DNA of 64,000 nt from an uncultured Eubacteriales bacterium (GCA_900313925.1 OMTF01000027.1:1-64000), one strand, 5' to 3'. Positions 43,371-55,649 are shown, numbered from the stretch's first letter. Translations and numbers: made by a program. Notes: generated by a model from the letters alone, not told the origin.

Positions 43371-44777
43371 ATGACCATTAAACAGAAAGCACAGAACGCT
43401 GCAATCAAAGCCGCCATACAGCAGGGACTGAATTATCTGCAGCAGGACCCGCAGACAAACCTGCCGAAGCTTCTCGATTTGGCGGACAAGATGAGCGGGA
43501 CCAAGTTTGTAGCACAGAGAAAAGCGATCCGCAAAGCGGTCGAAGACCCAAACGATCCCCATCATCCGGAAGTAGAGCGAATTCTGAATGACGTAGACCC
43601 GGGCGTCCTGAACAAGGTCCTGATGAATTTCTTCATCAACGGCAACATTATCAGCTGGCAGAAATCCGAACCGCTGCGGGAGAAATACCACTGCAATATT
43701 CCCTGGGCGATTCTAATGGATCCGACCAGTGCATGCAATTTGAAATGCGTCGGCTGCTGGGCTGCAGAATATGGGCACAACCTGAACCTGAGCTACGAGG
43801 AACTCAACGATATTATCCGCCAGGGAAAGGATATGGGTACGTATTTCTATATCTACACGGGCGGCGAACCGCTTACCCGCAAGGCAGATATTATCCGGCT
43901 CTGCGAAGCCCATCCGGACTGTGTGTTCCTTTCGTTTACGAACGGAACGCTGATTGACGAGCAGTTTGCCGATGACATGCTGCGCGTAAAGAACTTCATT
44001 CCGGCAATTTCTCTTGAAGGCGATGAGGAAGCGACCGACAGCCGGCGCGGCAAGGGCACTTATGCAAAGGCAATCCGTGCAATTAAGCTGATGCATGAGA
44101 GAAAGCTGGTCTATGGAGTTTCCTGCTGCTACACCAGCGCAAACTGGGATCCGATTACCGCCGACGAATACTTCGACTCCCTGATTGACATGGGCGTGCT
44201 GTTCGTATGGTATTTCCATTATATGCCGGTCGGTAACGATGCAGCACCGGAGCTGCTTCCGACGCCGGATCAGAGAACGGAAGTTATGCGCCGCATCCGC
44301 AAGACCCGCGCAACAAAGCCGATCTTCCTGATGGATTTCCAGAACGATGCAGAGTATGTCGGCGGATGTATTGCCGGCGGACGTCGGTATCTGCACATCA
44401 ATGCCAAGGGCGATGCCGATCCGTGTGTATTTATCCATTATTCGGATTCCAATATCCGGGAAAAGAGCCTTCTGGAAATCATGCGTTCGCCTCTGTTTAT
44501 GGCGTATCATAACGAGCAGCCGTTTAATGACAATATGCTCCGGCCCTGCCCCATGCTGGAAAACCCGGAAAAACTGCGGACAATCGTCGCAAAGACAGGT
44601 GCCAAATCAACCGATCCGCAGTCCCCAGAATCCGCCGATCACCTCTGCTCTAAAACAGACAAGTACGCGGAAAACTGGACTCCTCGCGCCGAGGAGCTCT
44701 GGGAAGGAAGCGAAGCGCAGAAGAAATACGAAGCCCGCAAGGCGGAGAAACACTGGGACGAGGAATGGCATCGGTAG
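43371..44777 (+). CDS. Radical SAM protein
   Basis: A 468-residue enzyme with the radical SAM cluster motif CxxxCxxC at TSACNLKCVGCWAAEYG, followed by YTGGEPL, the usual SAM-contacting segment. The C-terminal part contains further cysteines (around DPCVF, LRPCPML and DHLCS), consistent with a SPASM-like extension that binds an extra cluster. The N-terminal 100 residues are helical and not recognised. The gene stands alone with its own promoter and terminator; no peptide precursor or partner is adjacent, so the substrate is unknown. The ATG at 43371 follows GAAGGAAGG. Confidence 0.9.
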   Translation: MTIKQKAQNAAIKAAIQQGLNYLQQDPQTNLPKLLDLADKMSGTKFVAQRKAIRKAVEDPNDPHHPEVERILNDVDPGVLNKVLMNFFINGNIISWQKSEPLREKYHCNIPWAILMDPTSACNLKCVGCWAAEYGHNLNLSYEELNDIIRQGKDMGTYFYIYTGGEPLTRKADIIRLCEAHPDCVFLSFTNGTLIDEQFADDMLRVKNFIPAISLEGDEEATDSRRGKGTYAKAIRAIKLMHERKLVYGVSCCYTSANWDPITADEYFDSLIDMGVLFVWYFHYMPVGNDAAPELLPTPDQRTEVMRRIRKTRATKPIFLMDFQNDAEYVGGCIAGGRRYLHINAKGDADPCVFIHYSDSNIREKSLLEIMRSPLFMAYHNEQPFNDNMLRPCPMLENPEKLRTIVAKTGAKSTDPQSPESADHLCSKTDKYAENWTPRAEELWEGSEAQKKYEARKAEKHWDEEWHR

Positions 44778-44822
44778 GACCCGGCTCCGATTCGTCTGAA
44801 ATGCAAATTGTATAAGACCTCA

Positions 44823-44863
44823 GGGGCTGTATCAAAATGATTTTTGATACAGCCCCTTTTTTA
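44823..44863 (+). terminator. Intrinsic terminator of the radical SAM gene
   Basis: GGGGCTGTATCAAAA and TTTTGATACAGCCCC form a perfect 15-bp stem around a short loop, followed by six T. Confidence 0.95.
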
Positions 44864-44894
44864 TCGCAAAAATCTGTCCGAAGTTTCTGCATCC

Positions 44895-44943
44895 TGCGGC
44901 AGGGGAGAATACAGGGTTCTTTCTTCGCCTTCTCCCTGCCGCA
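44895..44943. repeat. Large inverted repeat of unknown role
   Basis: TGCGGCAGGGGAGAA (44895-44909) and TTCTCCCTGCCGCA (44930-44943) pair over 14 bases with a single bulged G, around a 20-base loop. No T tract follows on either side. It could be part of a small RNA or a degenerate element. Confidence 0.5.
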
Positions 44944-45111
44944 AAGCAGCATTAAGAGCGGCGATGTATCTGGGCGTGCCGGAATTTCTCCGTACAGGGG
45001 AAAAGCCCTGGGGAGGGAAAATCGGTAAGAGCAGATTTCGGCGTTTTGCGGGGTTTTTCGGACCGGAGCAAAAAAAATACAAATCGATGCATAAAAATTT
45101 TAAAAAGGGGC

Positions 45112-45139
45112 TTGCAAAAATAGGAAACTATGCTATGAT
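45112..45139 (+). promoter_or_regulatory. Promoter of groESL
   Basis: TTGCAA (45112-45117) and TATGAT (45134-45139) with a 16-base spacer. The CIRCE operator begins nine bases after the -10 box, so bound HrcA would block transcription. Confidence 0.8.
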
Positions 45140-45147
45140 ACTCAATG

Positions 45148-45174
45148 TTAGCACTCGGGATAGTTGAGTGCTAA
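45148..45174 (+). promoter_or_regulatory. CIRCE operator (HrcA binding site)
   Basis: TTAGCACTC (45148-45156), nine bases, then GAGTGCTAA (45166-45174): a perfect match to the CIRCE consensus. It puts groESL under the heat-shock repressor HrcA, whose gene is not in this window. Confidence 0.98.
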
Positions 45175-45215
45175 CACAAAACGTCAAGGATGAATTTAGA
45201 TAGGAGGCACAATAC

Positions 45216-45500
45216 ATGAAACTGAGACCTTTAGCAGACAGAGTTGTCCTGAAACAGGAAGAAGCAGAAGAAAAGACTGCAGGCGGTATCTTCCTCGCCT
45301 CATCCGCACAGGAAAAACCGGAAATCTATGAAGTTGTTGAAGTTGGACCGGGCGGAATGGTAGACGGAAATGAAGTCACGATGACCGTCATCGCCGGACA
45401 GAAGGTACTGGTAGGAAAGTATTCCGGAACGAAAGTCAAACTGGACGGCGTGGAATACACCATAGTAAAGCAGTCGGACATTCTGGCTGTTATGGAATGA
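45216..45500 (+). CDS. groES: Co-chaperonin GroES
   Basis: The 94-residue co-chaperonin that caps GroEL. The typical beginning (MKLRPLADRVVLKQEEAEEK), the mobile-loop segment TAGGIFLASSAQEKP, and the ending VKQSDILAVME are present. Under CIRCE/HrcA control and followed by groEL after 24 bases. Confidence 0.98.
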   Translation: MKLRPLADRVVLKQEEAEEKTAGGIFLASSAQEKPEIYEVVEVGPGGMVDGNEVTMTVIAGQKVLVGKYSGTKVKLDGVEYTIVKQSDILAVME

Positions 45501-45512
45501 AAATAGCAGTAG

Positions 45513-47153
<1,641 letters not shown>

Positions 47154-47183
47154 TACCCGGAAAGGGAAAAAACAGAGAATTTC

Positions 47184-47219
47184 GGCGCCGGTACGGAGCG
47201 GTTCCTCCGTACCGGCGCC
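47184..47219 (+). terminator. Hairpin after groEL
   Basis: GGCGCCGGTACGGAG and CTCCGTACCGGCGCC form a perfect 15-bp stem with a six-base loop. No T tract follows, so it may stabilise the groEL message rather than terminate fully. Confidence 0.6.
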
Positions 47220-47273
47220 TTGCCGCCAACGCGCGGGTCCATCTTCCTTTCTTACGTCAGGTTTGCTATAATA

Positions 47274-47282
47274 TAAAACTAA
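47274..47282 (+). promoter_or_regulatory. Extended -10 promoter of gdpP
   Basis: TGC directly before a perfect TATAAT. The leader between it and the gene (about 140 bases) contains several hairpins. Confidence 0.5.
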
Positions 47283-47420
47283 GACTGTTCGGCGGAATGC
47301 ACCACTTTCCCGCCATTTCCCGGGGGAGAGGGTGGGCAGACTGCAGCAGCGTTCGACGGAGCCCTCCGTGAACGTGGGGAGATTCCCCACTTTCCCGAGC
47401 CTTCGAAGAAAGGGTTGGAT

Positions 47421-49430
47421 ATGAAAAAAACAGAAGAAGAAAAGCAATCGGCAACACGAATTACGAACAACCTGAATGTACGTACCTGCCTCATCTTTCT
47501 GGCGATTTTCTGCGTTGCCACCCTTGTGATGGGGGATTATTACCTTGCGGCAGCTGAAGCAGCGATTGTTTTGGTTCTTGTCATCTACTCCATCCTTGCA
47601 GCCCGGCGGCGGGCGGCGGATCTGGAAGCCTATGTGGAAAGCGTCACTTATGATGCGGAGACGGCAAAGAACAATACGCTGCAGCACTTCCCCCTGCCGA
47701 TGGCCGTGTTCCGCCTTGTCGATACAACGGTGGTCTGGGGAAACCAGATGTTTTTTGATATCTGCGGAATTAAAGGACCCAAGTCCGATCACAAGCTTTC
47801 CCAGATGGTTCCGCAGTTTGATGGAAAATGGCTGATCGAAGGAAAAAAGACATTCCCCGGACTGCTTGAGGTCAACGGCCATAAGTATCAGGTCAACGGC
47901 AATCTGATCCGTACCGGCGACAGCGGAGAAAAAGGTGCCTTCCTGGGGATAACCTACTGGGTAGATCTTACAGACTATGACGCAATCCGGGTCGCTTATG
48001 AAAAATCCCGCCCGGTGGTCGGAGTGCTTTCGATCGACAATTACGAGGAAATGATGAAAAACCAGACGGACCGCAATGTATCCGATTTGCGGGACTCTGT
48101 GGAAGATAAGCTGATGCAGTGGGCGGCATCCCTCGGGGCGATTGTCCGGCGTACCGGCCGCGACCGCTATCTGATGGTTATGGAAGAGCAGTCGCTGGAA
48201 CAGACAATTGCAGACAAATTCTCTATTCTTTCCGAGGTGCAGAGTGTTGTCAACACCACCGGGGTGCATGCTACGCTTTCCATCGGCATCGGCCATGCCG
48301 GAACAAGCTATGATGAAGATCTGCAGTTTGCCGGCATGAGCTTGGATATGGCGCTGTCACGGGGCGGCGATCAGGCGGTCGTCAAGGATAAATTCAATTT
48401 TTCATTTTACGGCGGCAAAGGCGTAGAGGTCGAAACCCGCACGATGGTCCGATCCCGCGTCATGGCGGAAGTCCTGAGCAAACTTATTAAGGATGCCAGC
48501 CGGGTCATTGTGATGGGGCATCGGTTTGCCGATATGGATACCATCGGGGCAGCTGTCGGGGTCTGCTGCATTGCCCGGAAAGCGGGCGTCGAGTGCCGCG
48601 TTGCCGTAAGCGAGGCGAAATGCCCGGCAAAGCCCATGATCGACAGCCTCCGTCCGGTGCCGCAGTATCGATCCATGTTTGTCTCGCCGAAAGAGGCAAT
48701 GTCCAAGGTGGACGGTCGGACGCTGATGGTCCTGGTGGATACCAGCAGGCCGGAAATGTGCGAGGACCAGGCACTGCTGGAAGCCTGCAGCCATGTTGTT
48801 GTCCTTGACCACCATCGGAGGGCGGCGTCCTATGTGCAGAACGCCGACCTGTCCTATATTGAGCCGCACGCATCATCCGCATGCGAGCTGCTGACCGAGA
48901 TGCTGGAGGTTCTTACGGATCCGGGAGATATCCTGAAATGTGAGGCAAATGCGCTTCTGACCGGAATTATGCTGGATACCAAGAGCTTTACGCTGCATAC
49001 GGGCGACCGCACCTTTGACGCGGCTGCGTTTCTGAAGCGAATGGGTGCGGAACCCACGGAAGCAAAAAAAATGATGCAGACCAATATGGAAAGCACGCTG
49101 GAAAAATACCGGATTCTGCAGCATGCGACCATGTACCGCAACGTAGGCGTCGCGGTAGAAAAGGATCCCGTTGACCGAATTATCGCCGCGCAGGCTGCGG
49201 ATGACATGCTGGGAATCCAAGGCGTGGACGCCTCGGTGGTAGTCTTTCCGGTCGAAAACGGGACCTTTATGTCTGCCCGCTCTCTAGGGTCGCTGAATGT
49301 CCAGATTCTGATGGAAAAACTGGGCGGCGGCGGAAGCCGTAACGCGGCGGCGGCGCAGATGGAAGGGGTCTCCGTAGAGGACGCCGTGACGAAACTCAAG
49401 GCGGCGGTCGATGATTATCTGGACAACTGA
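47421..49430 (+). CDS. gdpP: Cyclic-di-AMP phosphodiesterase, GdpP type
   Basis: A 669-residue membrane protein that hydrolyses c-di-AMP. Two N-terminal helices (about residues 22-60), a PAS-like domain, a degenerate GGDEF domain and a C-terminal DHH/DHHA1 domain are seen. The DHH part has the metal motifs [12 protein letters not shown] and VVLDHHRRA. In DHHA1 the expected GGGH reads [12 protein letters not shown], so the His is replaced by Ser. The ATG at 47421 is chosen over a TTG two codons upstream. It is followed by rplI, the common arrangement. Confidence 0.93.
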   Translation: MKKTEEEKQSATRITNNLNVRTCLIFLAIFCVATLVMGDYYLAAAEAAIVLVLVIYSILAARRRAADLEAYVESVTYDAETAKNNTLQHFPLPMAVFRLVDTTVVWGNQMFFDICGIKGPKSDHKLSQMVPQFDGKWLIEGKKTFPGLLEVNGHKYQVNGNLIRTGDSGEKGAFLGITYWVDLTDYDAIRVAYEKSRPVVGVLSIDNYEEMMKNQTDRNVSDLRDSVEDKLMQWAASLGAIVRRTGRDRYLMVMEEQSLEQTIADKFSILSEVQSVVNTTGVHATLSIGIGHAGTSYDEDLQFAGMSLDMALSRGGDQAVVKDKFNFSFYGGKGVEVETRTMVRSRVMAEVLSKLIKDASRVIVMGHRFADMDTIGAAVGVCCIARKAGVECRVAVSEAKCPAKPMIDSLRPVPQYRSMFVSPKEAMSKVDGRTLMVLVDTSRPEMCEDQALLEACSHVVVLDHHRRAASYVQNADLSYIEPHASSACELLTEMLEVLTDPGDILKCEANALLTGIMLDTKSFTLHTGDRTFDAAAFLKRMGAEPTEAKKMMQTNMESTLEKYRILQHATMYRNVGVAVEKDPVDRIIAAQAADDMLGIQGVDASVVVFPVENGTFMSARSLGSLNVQILMEKLGGGGSRNAAAAQMEGVSVEDAVTKLKAAVDDYLDN

Positions 49431-49501
49431 CCGCGGCAGGACATAGAAAAAAAGACTGGTATAATACACTTCCCACAGCGGAGGGGAAAGGCAGAAATCT
49501 T

Positions 49502-49951
49502 ATGAAGGTTATTTTTACACAGGATGTTAAGGGGCAGGGAAAACGCGGCGAGATGAAGGACGTCGCCGTCGGCTACGCCCGGAATTATCTTTTCCCGCGC
49601 AATCTGGCCTCTCCGGCTACCGCGGATAATATCAACACCCTGCGGCTGCAGGAAAAGGCCCGCAAGGCGCAGGAAGCGGCGGATCGTGCGCAGGCGGAGG
49701 AGAATGCCCGAAAACTGGAGCAGGTCAATGTAATTGTCAAGGCGCATGCCGGCCAGAACGGAAAACTTTTCGGGTCGGTAACCAGCAAGGAAATCAGCGA
49801 AAACCTGCAGGCGCAGCAGGGCATTACCGTGGAGAAGAACAAGATCGTGCTGGAAGCGCCCATTAAAGCCTTCGGCAGCTACAAAGTCAAGGTAAAGCTG
49901 GGCTATGAGGTCACGGGCACCATGAATGTAATTGTGACGGAAGACCAGTAA
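49502..49951 (+). CDS. rplI: Ribosomal protein bL9
   Basis: A 149-residue 50S ribosomal protein with the N-terminal domain ([20 protein letters not shown], then [13 protein letters not shown]), a long connecting helix and a C-terminal RNA-binding domain ([11 protein letters not shown]). It follows gdpP and precedes dnaB by 28 bases, as in many Bacillota. Confidence 0.98.
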   Translation: MKVIFTQDVKGQGKRGEMKDVAVGYARNYLFPRNLASPATADNINTLRLQEKARKAQEAADRAQAEENARKLEQVNVIVKAHAGQNGKLFGSVTSKEISENLQAQQGITVEKNKIVLEAPIKAFGSYKVKVKLGYEVTGTMNVIVTEDQ

Positions 49952-49979
49952 TACGAACGGCACGGACGAAAGGGAAAAA

Positions 49980-51326
49980 ATGGAAGAATTGTTGCAGCAT
50001 CGGGTTCCCTATTCCGAATCCGCAGAGCAGGGCGTTCTGGGCTCCATGCTGATCGATTCCAGCTGCATTGCGGATGTAATGGAGAAAGTCCGGAGCACGG
50101 ATTTTTATCTGGAGCAGAACCGGAATATTTTTGAAACGATCGAAAGCATGGCTTCTTTCGGCAAGAACGTCGATCCCATAACGGTTCTGGAGGAGATGAA
50201 AAAGCAGGGGACCTACCGGGAAAACCTGGAAGGCTACCTGAAGGAGCTCATCCTTGTTACACCGACGGCGGCCAATGCGCTGGAATACTGCAAAATCGTA
50301 CAGGACAACGCCCTGGAGCGGCAGCTTCTGGAGGTTGCGGATAAAATCAGGGATACCGTCGATAAGGGCTCCGGAACGGCGGACACTATGCTGGAAGGCG
50401 CGGAGCGGATGATTTACGCGCTGCGGCAGGGCAGGACGGTCGGAGGCTTGATGCCTGTCCGCAGCATCGTGGAAAATGTCTACTCCAATATCAATAATCT
50501 TGCCATGGGGCAAAGCCTTATGCCGGGGGTAAACTCCGGCTTCGTGGATATCGACCGAAAGACATTGGGGCTGAATAACGGGGAACTTATTATTATTGCA
50601 GCCCGGCCGGGCATGGGCAAAACGTCCATCGCACTGAACATGGCTTTGAATGTGGCGCAGGAAAGCAAAAAGGACGTCGCGATCTTTTCCCTGGAAATGA
50701 CTCGGGAACAGCTGGTGACCCGCCTGCTCAGCAGTGAATCCATGATCGAGGCGCAGAAGCTGATGACCGGAAAACTGGATTCAGCGGAGTGGTCGCAGCT
50801 TTATGCCGCAACCTCCAGTCTGATGAAGACAAACATATATATCGACGATAACTCCACACTCACAGTGGCGGACATGAATGCCCAGTGCCGCCGCATGAAC
50901 AACCTCGGCCTGGTTGTCATCGACTACCTTCAGCTGATGCAAAGTTCCGGCAGCGGCCGATCCTACAGCAACGAAAACCGTACGCAGGCGGTCAGCGATA
51001 TGAGCCGAATGCTCAAGGTAATGGCTAAGGAGCTTAACGTCCCGGTTATCTGCCTGTCTCAGCTGTCCCGCGCAAACGAGACGCGGAAGAAGGAGGAGCG
51101 CCGGCCGATGCTCTCCGATCTGCGGGAGTCCGGTTCCATTGAGCAGGACGCGGACGTCGTGATCGGCCTGTATCGTGAGGGCTACTACGATCCGAACATA
51201 GTGGACATCAATAAATCGGAAGCCATTATTCTGAAAAACCGGAAGGGAGAAACCGGAACGGTCGAACTCCTCTGGAATCCGCAATATACGAAGTTCGAAA
51301 ATTACGACAAGTATCATGAAGAGTAA
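49980..51326 (+). CDS. dnaB: Replicative DNA helicase DnaB
   Basis: The 448-residue hexameric helicase of the replication fork. The N-terminal DnaG-interacting domain (RVPYSESAEQGVLGSMLID) and the RecA-like C-terminal domain with Walker A (AARPGMGKTS), the FSLEM motif and Walker B (LVVIDYLQLM) are present. No intein is present. The stop lies inside the tilS gene (11-base overlap). Confidence 0.97.
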   Translation: MEELLQHRVPYSESAEQGVLGSMLIDSSCIADVMEKVRSTDFYLEQNRNIFETIESMASFGKNVDPITVLEEMKKQGTYRENLEGYLKELILVTPTAANALEYCKIVQDNALERQLLEVADKIRDTVDKGSGTADTMLEGAERMIYALRQGRTVGGLMPVRSIVENVYSNINNLAMGQSLMPGVNSGFVDIDRKTLGLNNGELIIIAARPGMGKTSIALNMALNVAQESKKDVAIFSLEMTREQLVTRLLSSESMIEAQKLMTGKLDSAEWSQLYAATSSLMKTNIYIDDNSTLTVADMNAQCRRMNNLGLVVIDYLQLMQSSGSGRSYSNENRTQAVSDMSRMLKVMAKELNVPVICLSQLSRANETRKKEERRPMLSDLRESGSIEQDADVVIGLYREGYYDPNIVDINKSEAIILKNRKGETGTVELLWNPQYTKFENYDKYHEE

Positions 51327-52650
51327 AGTCGAAAGCTATGCCGCCCGCTACCGAATGCTCCCGAAAGGCAGCCGCGTTCTGTGCGCGGTTTCCGGCGGCG
51401 CGGATTCGATATGCCTGCTCCATTGGCTTTGGACACACGAAAATGAGCTGGGCATTGCCGTACGGGCGGCGCATTTTGACCACCAGCTGCGGGGTCTCGA
51501 GTCTGCCCGTGACCGGACTTTCGTCAAAAACTGGTGCGCCGAACGGAAGATTCCCTGCGACATCGGATTTGGCACGGTCCGGAAGCATGCGCAGGAGCAA
51601 GGCGAAGGGCTGGAAGAGGCCGCGCGGGCACTGCGGTATCAGTTCCTGGAACAGACGGCGGAAAAAAGGGGATGCGACCGGATTGCAACGGCACATACGG
51701 CGGACGATAATGCGGAGACCATGCTCTTTCACCTCAGCCGGGGAACCGGTCTCAGCGGCGCCGCCGGCATTCCTCCGGTACGGGGAAAAATTATCCGGCC
51801 GCTGCTCTGCTGTACGAGACAGGAGATCCTTTCCTATCTGCGGGAAAACCATCTGGAACATGTAGAGGATTCCACAAACCGGATCCCGGACTATGCCCGG
51901 AACCGGATCCGATCCGGGGCGATGCCGGTGCTCCGCACCGTAAACCCGGAGGCGGCGGAGAATATGCTTCGGACGGCGGAAATTCTGCGCAGCGACGGAT
52001 CCTGCCTCGATGAAATGGCTGCGGAGGCGTATCGGAATAGCTGCCGTGACGGAGCCCTGGACGGAAACGCGCTCCGGCGCATGCCGGAAGCCATCCGCTC
52101 CCGGGTTCTTATTCTTGCAGCGGGACGGCCGCTTGCACAGGTTCATGTGCAGGCTCTGGAGAGGCTGATTCGGTCGGATCGTCCGGGGAAGGCGGATCTT
52201 CCCGGTCAGACGGCGGTCTGGGACCGGGGAAGGCTGTCATTCCCCCAAAAGCAGGACGCCGCGCTGGGATCGTATCCCGTTCCAACGGACGGCCGGATTC
52301 TTCATCTGCAGGAAGGATTTGAAGTCCAGGCGGAAATTTTGAACCCGGGATGTCAAATTTACAGTTCATTCAGCACTTTTTTCTTCAAATATGCAAATAT
52401 TTGTGGTAATATAACTCTCACGTGTCGAAAAGACGGGGACAGCATTCGCCTTTCCGGCCGGAATTGCACAAAAAAACTGAAGGATCTTTTCCGGGAAAGC
52501 AATCTTACGCAGGCACAGCGAGACCGGGTTCCGATTCTTCGGGATGAGAAGGGCGTGCTTGCCGTTTACGGGTACGGCACCGCAGAACGATGCCAGGCAC
52601 AGCCAGGGGATCGAGTGCTTCGTGTGGAGATACGAAAAACGGGGGATTAG
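51316..52650 (+). CDS. tilS: tRNA(Ile)-lysidine synthetase
   Basis: A 444-residue N-type ATP pyrophosphatase that modifies C34 of tRNA(Ile2) to lysidine. The PP-loop reads CAVSGGADSICLL, and the AAHFDHQLRG segment follows. The C-terminal TilS domain is present (about residues 365-440). The start overlaps the dnaB stop. The hpt gene follows after three bases, the standard tilS-hpt-ftsH order of Bacillota. Confidence 0.95.
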   Translation: MKSKVESYAARYRMLPKGSRVLCAVSGGADSICLLHWLWTHENELGIAVRAAHFDHQLRGLESARDRTFVKNWCAERKIPCDIGFGTVRKHAQEQGEGLEEAARALRYQFLEQTAEKRGCDRIATAHTADDNAETMLFHLSRGTGLSGAAGIPPVRGKIIRPLLCCTRQEILSYLRENHLEHVEDSTNRIPDYARNRIRSGAMPVLRTVNPEAAENMLRTAEILRSDGSCLDEMAAEAYRNSCRDGALDGNALRRMPEAIRSRVLILAAGRPLAQVHVQALERLIRSDRPGKADLPGQTAVWDRGRLSFPQKQDAALGSYPVPTDGRILHLQEGFEVQAEILNPGCQIYSSFSTFFFKYANICGNITLTCRKDGDSIRLSGRNCTKKLKDLFRESNLTQAQRDRVPILRDEKGVLAVYGYGTAERCQAQPGDRVLRVEIRKTGD

Positions 52651-52653
52651 CAA

Positions 52654-53193
52654 ATGCGGGAAGATATTGAGAGAGTCCTGCTGACAGAAGAACAGATTCA
52701 TGCGCGTGTGAGGGAAATGGGAAAAGCCATTTCGGAGGATTTTGCCGGGAAAGAGGTTGTATTCATCGGTGTATTAAAGGGATGCTTCATCTTTATGGCG
52801 GATCTGATGCGCTGCGTCACCATCCCCTGCATGATGGACTTCATGGCTGTCTCTTCCTACGGAAGCGGCACAGTATCCACGGGAGCCGTAAAAATCAATA
52901 AGGATTTGAATGAAGACATTGAGGGAAAGCATGTCATATTTGTGGAGGACATTTTAGATTCCGGAATGACGCTCAGCTACCTGAAGCAGTACTTGATGGT
53001 GCGAAAGCCCGCCTCCGTCCACATTGCCACGCTGCTGGACAAGCCGTCCCGGCGCAAAGCGGATATTTCGGCGGATTACTGCGGATTTCAGGTTCCGGAC
53101 AGCTTCGTTGTGGGCTACGGGCTGGACTATGCCGAAAAATATCGGAATCTTCCCTACATTGGCATATTGAAGCCTGCGGTTTACACAGAGTGA
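52654..53193 (+). CDS. hpt: Hypoxanthine phosphoribosyltransferase
   Basis: A 179-residue purine-salvage enzyme that makes IMP (and GMP) from hypoxanthine (and guanine) with PRPP. The PRPP-binding motif VEDILDSGMTL and the pyrophosphate-loop region FIGVLKGCFIF are clear. Located between tilS and ftsH. Confidence 0.97.
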   Translation: MREDIERVLLTEEQIHARVREMGKAISEDFAGKEVVFIGVLKGCFIFMADLMRCVTIPCMMDFMAVSSYGSGTVSTGAVKINKDLNEDIEGKHVIFVEDILDSGMTLSYLKQYLMVRKPASVHIATLLDKPSRRKADISADYCGFQVPDSFVVGYGLDYAEKYRNLPYIGILKPAVYTE

Positions 53194-53244
53194 GCGCAGG
53201 GCATATATAAAAGCCGTTGAAGATTCTAAAAAGGGCGTGATCGA

Positions 53245-55401
53245 TTGAAACATCAGCGAAACCGAGCCAGGGACTTAGGTTTCTACATTCTGATACTGGT
53301 TATTGTGATTGCCATGCTGTACACCATGACGCGCGGCGACACACAGAAAGAGTATAAATATTCCGAAATTTACGATCTCTTCTCCAACGAATACGTTGAT
53401 TCGTTCTATGTGGAGGGGGAGAACCTCGTCCTCACGCTGAAGGATGATGCCAAAGTAAACTGGTCCGATACGAAAACGGAGACGGACAGTACCGGAAAGC
53501 AGATTCATACCGTAACCTACAAACTTTACAGTTTCTCGGTTTTCTATGAGGATTTCCATGAAATCATACAGGATCAATACGAGCGCGGTGTGCTTACGTC
53601 CTACGACTACAGTCAGGGATGGCAGGCACCGTGGTGGCTGAGCTTCCTTCCCTACCTTATTATAATGGTCATTCTGATGGTCGTCTGGTATGTCATGATG
53701 ACCCGGGCCGGCGGTACAGGAAGCGTCGCGAGATTTTCTAAAGCCCGCACAAAGCTTGGAAGCGAGGAAAAGGAAAAGAAGACCTTTGCGGATGTAGCCG
53801 GCTGCGAAGAGGAAAAGGAAGAACTGCAGGAAATCGTTTCGTTCCTGAAAAATCCGAAGGCGTTCACATCCATGGGCGCTCGGATCCCCAAAGGGGTCCT
53901 GCTTGTCGGCCCTCCGGGAACCGGCAAGACCCTGCTTGCCAAGGCAGTAGCGGGGGAAGCCGGGGTGCAGTTCCTTTCCATTTCCGGCTCCGATTTCGTC
54001 GAGCTGTATGTCGGCGTCGGCGCAAGCCGCGTCCGCGATTTGTTTGAACAGGCTAAAAAAGTTGCCCCGGCCATCGTATTCATTGATGAGATTGATGCCG
54101 TCGGCCGGCAGAGAGGCTCCGGCCTCGGAGGCGGCCACGACGAGCGGGAACAGACGCTCAACCAGCTGCTGGTAGAGATGGACGGCTTCGGAAACAACGA
54201 AGGCGTAATCGTCATGGCGGCTACGAACCGCGCGGATATTCTGGATAATGCGCTTCTTCGCCCGGGAAGGTTTGACCGGCAGATTTATGTCGGGCTGCCG
54301 GATATTCGGGGCAGAGAAGCGATCCTGAAGGTGCACGCCCGGGGCAAGAAACTGGATGGCACGGTCAATCTCAACAGCATTGCCAAAGGCACGCCGGGAT
54401 TCTCCGGAGCGGATCTGGAAAATCTGCTCAATGAGGCGGCCATTCAGGCGGTCCGCAGCGGGCATCGCTTTATCATGCAGGAAGATATTGATGAAGCGAT
54501 CATGAAAGTATCCATGGGACCGGAGAAGAAAAGCAAGAAAATGTCGGATCGCGCCCGCCGCCTGACGGCATATCATGAAGCGGGCCACGCGGTAGCGGGA
54601 AAATTTCTCCCGCATACGGATCCGGTGCATTACATTACGATTATCCCGCGCGGTCCTGCAGGCGGCTTCACGCTCTTCCGTCCGCAGGAAGATTTGGAGA
54701 ATTTCAAGTCCAGAACGGAAATGTACGAGAGCATTGTAATGAGCCTTGGCGGCCGGGTTTCCGAAAGACTCTTCCTGGATGACATATCCACCGGTGCCTC
54801 CGGGGACATTCAGCAGGCAACCAACGTGGCGCGGGACATGGTCATGCGCTATGGCATGTCCGACCGCCTTGGACCGATTCTCTATGACACTTCGGATCAT
54901 TCGATCTTCATCGGACGGGACTTCGGTACGACCAAGAGCTATTCGGAGGAAACGGCGGCGGCCATTGACGAGGAAGTCAAGCGCATTTTCGATCAGGCAA
55001 CGGCCGACTGCGAAAAGATCCTGACGGAACATAAGAAGGAACTTCGGGACATTGCCGAATATCTGCTGGCAAACGAAACGATGGAAGGCGACGAGTTCGA
55101 CTACTACTTTGAACACGGAACGTTTATGCCGCCGGAATTGAAAGAAGTTAAGAACGACAGCACCATCGAGCGACCGGCGCGGCACATTTCCATGGATTTC
55201 GGAACCCCGGCAGGGGAGGAGAAACCGGAATTTTCCAGCCCGTCGGATACAGATAAGCAGCTCCCTGAACAGACGGAGGAGCCGGCAGCGGAGAGCTCTC
55301 CGGACCGCGGACAGGCGGAGACGGCAAAGACGTCTCCGGACCAATCCCCGACGGACGCGGATGCGAAATCCGATTCGGAGAATTCGGAGCTGCCGAAGTA
55401 G
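53245..55401 (+). CDS. ftsH: ATP-dependent zinc metalloprotease FtsH
   Basis: A 718-residue membrane AAA+ protease. Two helices (about 13-28 and 130-152) flank an extracytoplasmic domain. The AAA module has Walker A (GPPGTGKT), Walker B ([11 protein letters not shown]) and the SRH ([20 protein letters not shown]). The zinc site is YHEAGHAV. A Glu/Ser/Pro-rich tail of about 70 residues ends the protein. The start is TTG at 53245; no ATG or GTG fits in frame nearby. Confidence 0.97.
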   Translation: MKHQRNRARDLGFYILILVIVIAMLYTMTRGDTQKEYKYSEIYDLFSNEYVDSFYVEGENLVLTLKDDAKVNWSDTKTETDSTGKQIHTVTYKLYSFSVFYEDFHEIIQDQYERGVLTSYDYSQGWQAPWWLSFLPYLIIMVILMVVWYVMMTRAGGTGSVARFSKARTKLGSEEKEKKTFADVAGCEEEKEELQEIVSFLKNPKAFTSMGARIPKGVLLVGPPGTGKTLLAKAVAGEAGVQFLSISGSDFVELYVGVGASRVRDLFEQAKKVAPAIVFIDEIDAVGRQRGSGLGGGHDEREQTLNQLLVEMDGFGNNEGVIVMAATNRADILDNALLRPGRFDRQIYVGLPDIRGREAILKVHARGKKLDGTVNLNSIAKGTPGFSGADLENLLNEAAIQAVRSGHRFIMQEDIDEAIMKVSMGPEKKSKKMSDRARRLTAYHEAGHAVAGKFLPHTDPVHYITIIPRGPAGGFTLFRPQEDLENFKSRTEMYESIVMSLGGRVSERLFLDDISTGASGDIQQATNVARDMVMRYGMSDRLGPILYDTSDHSIFIGRDFGTTKSYSEETAAAIDEEVKRIFDQATADCEKILTEHKKELRDIAEYLLANETMEGDEFDYYFEHGTFMPPELKEVKNDSTIERPARHISMDFGTPAGEEKPEFSSPSDTDKQLPEQTEEPAAESSPDRGQAETAKTSPDQSPTDADAKSDSENSELPK

Positions 55402-55424
55402 AAAGGCATTATTTGGAAAGAACA

Positions 55425-55463
55425 GGGACCCTCTTTGCCAGAGCCGGCAGGGAGGGCCTTTAA
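55425..55463 (+). terminator. Terminator-like hairpin after ftsH
   Basis: GGGACCCTCTTTGCC and GGCAGGGAGGGCC pair with bulges, followed by TTT. Another hairpin (ACGGCGG with CCGCCGT, about 55591-55621) lies in the leader of the next gene. Confidence 0.5.
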
Positions 55464-55649
55464 CTTTGGCTCGCGCTTCAAAGAGGCGGAGCCTACCCGG
55501 GGACGAAAAGAACCGTCGGGCGGCTGGAGATCTCCGCAGAAATTCTAAATTCATTGCAATTCTTTGCATTTTGTACTAGCTTAATAAAAGACGGCGGTGC
55601 GTCAGGCACCCCTGCCGCCGTGCCATTGGAACGCGGAAGGAGAAAAAAG

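Larger units (their letters stand above)
44778..45215. other. Intergenic region between the radical SAM gene and groES
   Basis: About 440 bases. It contains the radical SAM terminator, a large unexplained hairpin at 44895-44943, and the groES promoter with its CIRCE operator. No protein gene is supported. Confidence 0.6.

Noticed and set aside
53275-55569. Long minus-strand frame opposite ftsH
   Set aside because: It is an antisense shadow of ftsH; no motif or ribosome site.
55554-55649. Upstream extension of ychF
   Set aside because: YchF proteins begin directly with the G1 region (MKLGIVGLPNVGKST); the ATG at 55650 matches and has a good ribosome site.
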